From assembly GCA_903970575.1 (NCBI GenBank), contig CAJCJC010000057.1:1-10272 (forward strand): DNA of 10,272 nucleotides, written 5' to 3'. Position numbers and translations under genes: made by a program. The notes under the pieces are model-generated. The model did not search any database, was not told the DNA's origin, and saw nothing but the letters and a program-made list of their open reading frames with translations. The stretch comes from Alphaproteobacteria bacterium. Its GTDB lineage: Bacteria > Pseudomonadota > Alphaproteobacteria > BOG-932 > Roseiterribacteraceae. Positions 4,877 to 10,272 of this stretch are shown in pieces (position 1 is the first letter of the stretch; the number at the start of each line of letters is the position of its first letter).

Positions 4877-6268
4877 CTATTGCAACAACGCGACGGCCAA
4901 CGTGCTCGACGTGCCGGTCGGCTGGGGAACGGTGGTCTTGGAGTAATTTGAATTGAGATAAAGCGTGGAGTATCCGCTATAATTCAGCGTGTAGGCGACC
5001 ATCCAGGTAAACGCCGCCGATTGGTCCTCGGAGCTTCCGGACACGCTGACGTTCTGATTTCCGAAATAGAGTAGACCTGTAAATGTCAAAGTGCTGTTTC
5101 CGCTTAGATTCTCAGTAATCGTGCCGGCTGGCTCAGACTGATCCTGATAGATCGCGATTCCCGCCATTTCGCCGGATGTTGGCGCGGTGATGCTGAAATT
5201 CGTGCTGTTGCTCATGCTGACGCCGCCGGTGCCCGTCAAATAGAACGAGACGCCCGTACCGCTCGCCGTGGTGCTGTTGCCGGCGATGAGTCCGCCGTTC
5301 CGGATGACGTAGACTCCCGAGCCGAAGCTGACATTCGCATCGCCGCCGTTGCCCGCGATATTGATGCCTCCGCAATAAACACCAGGTGACATAGGGATGG
5401 TGGAATATTGTTGAGGATAGGTCCCATTGATCGTTACGGTCTGCCCCGATGAATTGATGTAAGTTGCCGTGTTATTATTGTTGATCGTGTAGTTGGTATA
5501 TTGGCAGGGATCGTTCACGTTGCTGGGTGGGGTCATATTGGCGTAGGGATCGGTTGCGGCCGAGCAACTCGTCTCGCCGGGACTTAGCACGGAGCTTCCG
5601 GAGACGATGCTCCCGCCCGGACCGCAGATCGACTTGCTGTTTATCCGGGTGTTTCCACTGAGATTGATCGCGGTTGCGCTGGTCGAGTTGACGGCGATGG
5701 GGCAACCGGACGCTTGGATCGAGCTGCTGCCGCTCAGTGTAAGCGCGCCGGCGGCGTTCGGGCTCATGATCCTTAGGCAATATTCGGGTTGCGCCGGCGC
5801 TGTGGTGATCAACCCGGCTTCGGCGGTCACCGTGATCGTGGGCGTCGACCCGAGGAAAAGTCCGGACAGGAAGACGTCGGCGGATTTTGTCATCGTCACG
5901 GTCACGGTCTGGGCCGCCATGTTCGGCTGTATGTTGAACGTGCCGCCGCGCGCCAATCCGCTGGCGTTCAGATTGCCGTCCGTCGTCGCGGCCGTGGTCA
6001 CCTGGGCGCTTGTGCCGCCGTTCAACATCTCGCGCGCCCCGCCCAGGGCCGCAGCGTCGACAGCCGACTGCATCGCGCGGCGCGTGCCGTACCAATCCGC
6101 GAGGTCCACCGAAAGCCCGACCATTCCGGCGAAGGCCGTCATCATCAGCGCGATCGTAATGGCCATCGCGCCGCCCTGATGTTGTGCGAATCGCCCAATG
6201 TGTCGTGCGACCCACGGATGGCGTCGCCGGAGCTTATTCACGGGTCGGATTTGGAGGTTCACGCGCAT
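4877..6268 (-). CDS. tadG: TadG-like pilus protein with a Ser/Thr/Asn-rich solenoid-like secreted part and no vWA domain
   Basis: A 463-residue protein when started at the ATG at 6268, which has a GAGG site seven bases upstream; an earlier ATG at 6340 adds 24 residues and would cross a strong hairpin. After a basic stretch (RRRHPWVARHIGRFAQHQGG) comes the TadE/TadG membrane segment AMAITIALMMTAFAGMVGLS at about 34-53, then DLADWYGTRRAMQSAVDAAALGGA, the classic TadG_N pattern. It lacks the Glu found in the TadE proteins. A beta-rich linker leads, from about residue 163, into a low-charge region with repeated short strands such as LTLSGSSSIQASGCPIAVNS, INLSGNTRINSKSICGPGG and SGSGVYVIRNGGL-like units, and six cysteines (164, 189, 215, 235, 255, 299). 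No DxSxS vWA motif is seen. Bases about 5330-5520 look richer in A+T than the neighbours. It is probably exported with the pilus; its exact role is unknown. Confidence 0.82.
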   Translation of the reverse strand: MRVNLQIRPVNKLRRRHPWVARHIGRFAQHQGGAMAITIALMMTAFAGMVGLSVDLADWYGTRRAMQSAVDAAALGGAREMLNGGTSAQVTTAATTDGNLNASGLARGGTFNIQPNMAAQTVTVTMTKSADVFLSGLFLGSTPTITVTAEAGLITTAPAQPEYCLRIMSPNAAGALTLSGSSSIQASGCPIAVNSTSATAINLSGNTRINSKSICGPGGSIVSGSSVLSPGETSCSAATDPYANMTPPSNVNDPCQYTNYTINNNNTATYINSSGQTVTINGTYPQQYSTIPMSPGVYCGGINIAGNGGDANVSFGSGVYVIRNGGLIAGNSTTASGTGVSFYLTGTGGVSMSNSTNFSITAPTSGEMAGIAIYQDQSEPAGTITENLSGNSTLTFTGLLYFGNQNVSVSGSSEDQSAAFTWMVAYTLNYSGYSTLYLNSNYSKTTVPQPTGTSSTLAVALLQ

Positions 6269-6273
6269 CGATC

Positions 6274-6279
6274 CGCCTC
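6274..6279 (-). promoter_or_regulatory. Ribosome binding site fixing the TadG-like start
   Basis: GAGGCG on the minus strand; its GAGG core ends seven bases before the ATG at 6268. This supports the shorter 463-residue protein over the start at 6340. Confidence 0.6.
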
Positions 6280-6304
6280 GTTCATCGCTCTTAAACAAAG
6301 TTAC

Positions 6305-6330
6305 GCGCGGCGTTAGGGAGATCGCCGCGC
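6305..6330. promoter_or_regulatory. GC-rich stem-loop in the leader of the TadG-like gene
   Basis: GCGCGGCG (6305-6312) and CGCCGCGC (6323-6330) are perfectly complementary with a ten-base loop. On the minus strand the stem is followed by GTAACTTTGTTT, which is T-rich but not a clean T run. It lies 37-62 bases before the TadG start. It could be an attenuator, an RNA structure affecting translation, or an operator. It is not a convincing intrinsic terminator. Confidence 0.4.
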
Positions 6331-6352
6331 CGCCGAACACTTGCTCCCATGA

Positions 6353-6368
6353 TGCTTAAAACCTGCCA
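6353..6368 (-). promoter_or_regulatory. Weak sigma-54-like -24/-12 element before the TadG-like gene
   Basis: On the minus strand TGGCAGG is followed by four bases and AAGCA. The sigma-54 consensus is TGGCACG-N4-TTGCA; here the GG and GC pairs have the required spacing, but the two T's before GC are A's. A start about 12 bases downstream would give a leader of about 70 bases containing the hairpin at 6305-6330. A chance match is quite possible. Confidence 0.22.
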
Positions 6369-6484
6369 ATACTGGGGCGTCGACCGTAAAAACGATGTTA
6401 TCGTCCGGCGGCGAAACCGAAGTTTTTCTTGCTTGGCCGACGGATAAGCGTCCTATGTAGACGTCCCGCACGAATCAGGCCGCG

Positions 6485-7345
6485 ATGAACAACGCATCGA
6501 TCAGATGGGGCCGGGGTTTGGCCCTGGCGTTATGCATTTTGGCCGCGGGCTGTGAATCCGGCGCCGATGGCGGGGGCTCCGGCCGTCAGGCGTCCGGCGA
6601 GGAGCCGTCCCCCGCCTTGTCCGCCAGGGTGGCGCTCGATATCGCCGACCGCGAATACGCCAATGGCGATAAATCCGGGGCCATTATGTTTTATCGCAGG
6701 GCGCTGACGCTCGCGCCGGGCGATCGTCGGGCTCTGTTGGGGCTGGGCCATGCCCTGCTCGCCGCCGGCGCGCCGGGCGAAGCCGCCAAGCAGTTTCGCG
6801 CCCTCCTCGCGAAGTCGCCGCAGGATCCCGATGGTGAAAAAGGCCTGGGCGAGAGCTTGATCGCGCTCGATCAACCGGCAGCGGCGGCGGATGCGCTGCG
6901 CCACGGGGTGGCGATCAAGCCCGATCCGCGCGGTTTCCGGGCGCTCGGCGTCGCGGACGATCTCCTTGGCCAGTTCCCGCAAGCGGCGGCTGATTATCGG
7001 CGTGGTTTGGAACTGGCGCCGAACGACGTATCCCTGCGTAACGATCTTGGTTTGTCGCAGGCTCTGGCCGGCGACTTCGATGACGCCATTACGATTTTAC
7101 GGTCCATCGCTTCGGCGCCTGGCGCGCCGGCCGAATACAGGCTCAACCTTGCCTTGGCGCTCGGCCTCGCGGGTCGCAGGGCGGACGCCGAACGGGTCGC
7201 GCGCATCGATTTGGATGAGCGGTCGGTTCAAAGCAATCTTGCCTATTATGACGTGCTTCGCGCGCTGCCTGCTACGGAGCGCGCACGAATTTTGCTGCGC
7301 GGCCCGTCGACGAACGAGAGCGCGCCATCCGCGAACGGGCAGTAA
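6485..7345 (+). CDS. tadD: TadD-like TPR lipoprotein of the Flp pilus system
   Basis: A 286-residue protein. The N-terminus has a lipoprotein signal, GLALALCILAAGC, with the lipobox cysteine at 23, followed by a Gly/Ser-rich linker to about residue 45. From about 48 to 235 there are about five or six tetratricopeptide repeats, for example YANGDKSGAIMFYRRALTLAPGD, LLAAGAPGEAAKQFRALLAKSPQD, LLGQFPQAAADYRRGLELAPND and ALAGDFDDAITILRSIASAPG. TadD proteins are TPR lipoproteins thought to act as pilotins or scaffolds for the outer-membrane secretin. The gene lies on the plus strand, opposite to every other tad gene here, and its stop is 17 bases from the tadC stop. The ribosome site is weak (CAGG). 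The TPR lipoprotein call is sure; the name TadD rests on context. Confidence 0.85.
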   Translation: MNNASIRWGRGLALALCILAAGCESGADGGGSGRQASGEEPSPALSARVALDIADREYANGDKSGAIMFYRRALTLAPGDRRALLGLGHALLAAGAPGEAAKQFRALLAKSPQDPDGEKGLGESLIALDQPAAAADALRHGVAIKPDPRGFRALGVADDLLGQFPQAAADYRRGLELAPNDVSLRNDLGLSQALAGDFDDAITILRSIASAPGAPAEYRLNLALALGLAGRRADAERVARIDLDERSVQSNLAYYDVLRALPATERARILLRGPSTNESAPSANGQ

Positions 7346-7362
7346 ACCGCGCGCGCATCGCT

Positions 7363-8340
7363 TCATAGCGCTTGGCGATTGGCGGCCAGCGTGTCGATAA
7401 TATGCAAAGCTGCCGGCCCGATGATGACCGTGAAAAGGGCCGGCAGGACGAACAGGATCATTGGCACCGTCATGATGGCCGGCAGCCTGGCGGCTTTTTC
7501 CTCCGCCGCCATCATGCGGGTTTCCCTGAACTCGGCCGACAGCACGCGCAAGGCGTTCGCCAGCGGCGTTCCATAGCGCTCGGACTGGATCAGGCAGTTG
7601 ATGAGCGCGCGGAGCTTCGTCATGTTGGTTCTGACGATCATGTTTTGCAGCGCGACCTGACGGTCGGGCAGGAAGCTGAGTTCGATCGAGGTCAACAACA
7701 GCTCATCGGACATTTCCGGCGCGGCGGTCGCCATCTCCATCCCGACTCGTTTGATCGCGGCGTCGAGGCTCAGCCCCGCGTCCGCGCAAATGACCATAAG
7801 GTCGAGCGCGTCCGGCAATGCAAGGGTCAGCGCCTTGACCCGTTTGTCTCCGGCGTTCTTTACAACGAGATCTGCCCCAAAAAGACCGATAATCGCGCCA
7901 AACCCGAGGATGATCGGCCCAGTGCCGCTCAGCAGGGCATGCCCTTTTACGATCAGGAACAGCAATCCGCCGCCAAGGGTCACGAGAGGCGAAACGCCCT
8001 TGGCGAACACATAGGCTGTCATCGCGTCTTTGGAACGCCACCCGGCGCGCGCGAGATTCGCGCGGATACGCTCAACCTGGCGGCCCCGCATGAGGTTCAG
8101 CTTGTCGACGGCATGCCGCATGAACGTGATGCTGGATTGCTTCAGATTGGCCCGGGCGCGGTTGGCGCGCGGCGCGTTCACGCCTGCGTTGAATTGGTCG
8201 CGAATGGCCGCCAAATTGCGGAGTCGCGCGCCGACCGGGTCCCGCGCGATCAGCCCGTGCCAAACCGCCAGCAGCGCCATCACGGCCGAGGCGGCCGCGG
8301 AGATAATCAGCATATCATTCTGGTTGACGAGGATGTTCAT
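7363..8340 (-). CDS. tadC: Flp pilus inner-membrane platform protein TadC
   Basis: A 325-residue integral membrane protein. A first hydrophobic helix is at about 10-30, two more at about 113-160, then the T2SSF (GspF) domain from about 175, beginning ALPDALDLMVICADAGLSLD. It includes ERYGTPLANALRVLSAEFRE (254-273), the conserved MAAEEKAARLPAIM stretch, and a last membrane pair TVPMILFVLPALFTVIIGPA (291-310). Length and layout are normal for TadC. With TadB it forms the inner-membrane platform on which the CpaF ATPase acts. The ATG shares bases 8337-8340 with the tadB stop, so the two are translated together. The end is convergent with tadD and no clear terminator lies between them. Confidence 0.93.
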   Translation of the reverse strand: MNILVNQNDMLIISAAASAVMALLAVWHGLIARDPVGARLRNLAAIRDQFNAGVNAPRANRARANLKQSSITFMRHAVDKLNLMRGRQVERIRANLARAGWRSKDAMTAYVFAKGVSPLVTLGGGLLFLIVKGHALLSGTGPIILGFGAIIGLFGADLVVKNAGDKRVKALTLALPDALDLMVICADAGLSLDAAIKRVGMEMATAAPEMSDELLLTSIELSFLPDRQVALQNMIVRTNMTKLRALINCLIQSERYGTPLANALRVLSAEFRETRMMAAEEKAARLPAIMTVPMILFVLPALFTVIIGPAALHIIDTLAANRQAL

Positions 8341-9344
8341 ATGTTGAATTTCCCCATTCTGATCATCGTCCCAACGCCGGTCGCGATCAGCGCCAAGGCG
8401 ACGCCGAGCACTATGTTGCCGCGCGTATCCGTGAACAGGATTCCCGCGTAATCGGGGTTTATGGCGGTCATGGCCCCGAACACCAGAAACGGCAACGAGC
8501 CCAGGATATAGGCGCTGGCCGTGGCTTCCGATGACAGCGCCTTGATTTTTTGCTTCATCTGTTTGCGGCGGCGGAGAATCGTGGCGAGATTCTCCAATGT
8601 CTCGCCCAGATTCCCGCCGGTTTCCTGCTGGATTCCGAGGCTGATCTCGAAAAAGCGGAATTCGGGCAGATTGATTCGCTTCGAAGCGGCGGCAAGGGCG
8701 TCGTCGAATGTTTGGCCCAGCATCATCGCGTCGGTGATGCTGCGAAACTCGAAACCGAGCGGGTCGGGGATTTCCCGCCCAACGGCTTTGATCGATTCGC
8801 TGGTCGGTACGCCCGATTTCAGACCGCGCACGATAAGCTCGATCGCTTCCGGAAAGAGCTCCAGAAAACGCTTTCGGCGGCTTTCGATCATGATGCCCGT
8901 CGCCTTATGCGGCAGCCAGATCGTCGCCGTGAATGAAAAGAGCAGGGCCACGATCGGCGGGACCCTGACGATCAGGCTCAAGACCGCGAAGGCCACGCCG
9001 CCGGTGACGAGGCTCGCCAAGACATACTCGCCGAGCGAGATGCGCTTGCCTGTCGCCGCCAGACGCTCCCGCAACTTTTCGGGTCGGGGAAGCAGACGCT
9101 TGATCAATTTATCGAGCGTCTCGATCGAGCTGTCCGCGATGTCGCGCCGAACGGTCACGCCGGCCTCGTCCGCCGTTTTTTGCGGAACGTTATGAGCAAG
9201 CCTGGCGAGGCGGCGACGAAGCCGCCTACGCTCGGCTCTCTCGGGAATGGACGTCAGAAAATAAACGATTCCCAGCGCGACGATCGATAGACCCGCCATC
9301 AATAGCAGCGCCCCATTGTCCAAACCCCCGATCGATCCGCTCAT
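8337..9344 (-). CDS. tadB: Flp pilus inner-membrane platform protein TadB
   Basis: A 335-residue membrane protein. There is an N-terminal helix (about 11-31), a basic cytoplasmic stretch RAERRRLRRRLARLAHNVP, two helices at about 106-145, and the T2SSF domain from about 160, starting LELFPEAIELIVRGLKSGVP. Further family stretches are FEISLGIQQETGGNLGETLE (232-251) and NLATILRRRKQMKQKIKALS, typical of GspF-like proteins, followed by C-terminal helices (278-296 and 311-328). Length fits TadB. A GGAG site at 9354-9357, nine bases upstream, supports the start. The gene begins 15 bases after the cpaF stop and overlaps tadC by four bases, forming a cpaF-tadB-tadC block. Confidence 0.93.
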   Translation of the reverse strand: MSGSIGGLDNGALLLMAGLSIVALGIVYFLTSIPERAERRRLRRRLARLAHNVPQKTADEAGVTVRRDIADSSIETLDKLIKRLLPRPEKLRERLAATGKRISLGEYVLASLVTGGVAFAVLSLIVRVPPIVALLFSFTATIWLPHKATGIMIESRRKRFLELFPEAIELIVRGLKSGVPTSESIKAVGREIPDPLGFEFRSITDAMMLGQTFDDALAAASKRINLPEFRFFEISLGIQQETGGNLGETLENLATILRRRKQMKQKIKALSSEATASAYILGSLPFLVFGAMTAINPDYAGILFTDTRGNIVLGVALALIATGVGTMIRMGKFNI

Positions 9345-9359
9345 GATGCGCCACTCCGT

Positions 9360-10272
9360 TCACGACATGGTTTCGTAAAGAGGCTTGTCGAGCCCGAAAT
9401 AAGCCGCCTTCGGCGCGAAATGGGGGCGCAGGCCAGACGATCTGAAATATCCGGTCAGCTTGCCCTCCGGCGTTTCGCCCTCGACCTCGAACGTGAAAAG
9501 CTCCTGCGTGGTGATGACGTCGCCCTCCATGCCCAGCACTTCGGTGATGTTCGTGATCCGCCTTACGCCATCGCGCATGCGGCTTACCTGAACGATCATG
9601 TCGAGCGCCGAGGCGATCTGGGTGCGAATGGCCTTGGAGGGCAGGTTGATGCCGGCCATGCCGATCATGTTTTCAAGGCGCGTCAGCGCCTCTCGTGGGC
9701 GATTGGCGTGAATCGTGCCCAGCGAGCCCTCATGGCCGGTGTTCATCGCCTGAAGCATGTCCACGGCCTCCGATCCGCGCACCTCGCCCAAAATGATGCG
9801 GTCCGGGCGCATTCTGAGCGCGTTCTTGACCAGATCGCGCATGGTGATCTCGCCCGTACCCTCCAGATTGGCCGGGCGCGTTTCCAGCCGGACGACGTGA
9901 GGCTGTTGCAGTTGCAGCTCGGCGGCGTCCTCGATCGTGACGATGCGCTCGCCCTGGTCGATCATCTGGCTGATGGCGTTCAAGAGCGTCGTCTTGCCGG
10001 AACCCGTGCCGCCCGAGATCAGGATATTGAGCTGACACCGTCCCGCGATCTTCAGCACCGTCGCCATCGCCGGCGAAAGATTGCCCTGCTGCGCCATCAC
10101 GTCGAGCGTGATCCTGCGCTTGGAAAATTTCCGGATCGAGATGGAGGGACCGTCGATCGCCAGCGGCGGGATGATGATGTTGACCCGGCTTCCGTCGGGC
10201 AGGCGGGCGTCGCAGAGCGGGCTCGATTCGTCGATTCGTCTGCCGATACGGGAAACGATCCGGCTGGCGATA
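9360..10272 (-). CDS. cpaF: CpaF/TadA secretion ATPase, C-terminal part (5' end outside the window)
   Basis: The frame stays open from the TGA at 9360-9362 to the right edge, giving about 303 residues of a protein usually 450-500 long. The first visible residues, [20 protein letters not shown] then [18 protein letters not shown], are a hallmark of CpaF, so the gene clearly continues past the edge; an internal GTG/ATG at about 10100 is not the start. Next are Walker [11 protein letters not shown] (visible residues about 87-96), the Asp box TIEDAAEL, Walker [10 protein letters not shown], and the His box [14 protein letters not shown]. All ATPase elements are intact. The protein forms a hexamer at the inner membrane that drives Flp pilus assembly by ATP hydrolysis. 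It heads the cpaF-tadB-tadC run seen here; the remaining cpa genes probably lie upstream. Confidence 0.95.
   Translation of the reverse strand, partial: IASRIVSRIGRRIDESSPLCDARLPDGSRVNIIIPPLAIDGPSISIRKFSKRRITLDVMAQQGNLSPAMATVLKIAGRCQLNILISGGTGSGKTTLLNAISQMIDQGERIVTIEDAAELQLQQPHVVRLETRPANLEGTGEITMRDLVKNALRMRPDRIILGEVRGSEAVDMLQAMNTGHEGSLGTIHANRPREALTRLENMIGMAGINLPSKAIRTQIASALDMIVQVSRMRDGVRRITNITEVLGMEGDVITTQELFTFEVEGETPEGKLTGYFRSSGLRPHFAPKAAYFGLDKPLYETMS

Larger units (their letters stand above)
6269..6484. other. Divergent intergenic region between the TadG-like gene and tadD
   Basis: This 216-base region, the longest without a gene, must hold promoters in both directions. Visible in it: the tadG ribosome site, the hairpin (6305-6330), the sigma-54-like element (6353-6368), a small inverted repeat ACGAT-GTT-ATCGT (6392-6404), and, toward tadD, a weak pair TTGCTT (6429-6434) and TATGTA (6454-6459) with 19-base spacing. 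No small gene was recognised. Confidence 0.5.

Noticed and set aside
5475..6215. Second minus-strand frame inside the TadG-like gene (246 residues)
   Set aside because: Extremely Arg/Asp/His-rich, the typical frame-shifted product of GC-rich DNA; the overlapping frame has a clear TadG membrane segment.
7346..7362. Terminator between tadD and tadC
   Set aside because: The gap is only 17 bases, with an alternating CG run but no stem followed by a T run on either strand.
7372..8451. Long plus-strand reading frame (359 residues) opposite tadC
   Set aside because: It is the antisense of tadC and the tadB end; the protein is rich in Arg, Gln, His and Asp with no fold-like pattern, while the minus-strand frames match TadC and TadB fully.
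8521..9195. Plus-strand reading frame (224 residues) opposite tadB
   Set aside because: Shadow of tadB in GC-rich DNA; Arg/Ser-rich composition and no recognisable motif.
9360..10100. A complete short ATPase starting near 10100
   Set aside because: The frame continues without a stop to the window edge and encodes conserved CpaF sequence, so the internal GTG/ATG is not the start.
1..10272. CRISPR arrays, tRNA genes, insertion sequences or attachment sites
   Set aside because: No regularly spaced repeats, cloverleaf-like sequences, transposase motifs or flanking direct repeats were seen on either strand.

Overview
This window reads as alphaproteobacterial chromosome. It is GC-rich and tightly packed, with many 4-base start/stop overlaps, and the pilus genes are of the CpaF/TadB/TadC type typical of that class. 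I cannot name the genus; a member of the Hyphomicrobiales or a related order would fit, but that is only an impression. No tRNA, rRNA, CRISPR array, insertion sequence or integrase is visible. The longest gene-free stretch is about 216 bases (6269-6484).

Bases 1 to about 3900 hold a molybdenum locus. On the plus strand, the end of a MocA-like cofactor nucleotidyltransferase is followed by modB (permease) and modC (ATPase). Facing them on the minus strand are modA (periplasmic molybdate-binding protein), a small secreted SUOX-fold 'molybdopterin oxidoreductase' protein with no cysteine, and a one-domain modE regulator. The transporter is therefore split into two convergent units whose 3' ends overlap by 23 bases. 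A ModE-box-like inverted repeat lies just before the SUOX-like/modA unit. The modE start overlaps the stop of a MazF/PemK-type toxin gene, which in turn overlaps a PrlF/AbrB-type antitoxin gene. A perfect 11+1+11 palindrome, probably the antitoxin operator, precedes the antitoxin. Read literally, modE is the third gene of a toxin-antitoxin operon. This is the most unusual arrangement in the window.

Bases about 3946 to 10272 hold a tad/cpa (Flp-type, type IVc) pilus locus, mostly on the minus strand. In transcription order it contains cpaF (the ATPase, cut by the window edge), tadB and tadC (inner-membrane platform), then tadD (a TPR lipoprotein) inverted onto the plus strand, then a TadG-like protein and two TadE/TadF-type pseudopilin-like proteins. 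The TadG-like protein has no von Willebrand domain; instead it has a long Ser/Thr/Asn/Gly-rich, solenoid-like secreted part. The region between tadD and tadG carries a hairpin and a weak sigma-54-like element.

How the parts work together: ModA, ModB and ModC import molybdate; MocA matures the cofactor; ModE presumably adjusts uptake. The tad genes would build a secretion and pilus machine whose outer-membrane, prepilin-peptidase and Flp pilin genes must lie outside the window, probably beyond the right edge upstream of cpaF. The toxin-antitoxin pair sits at the junction between the two loci.
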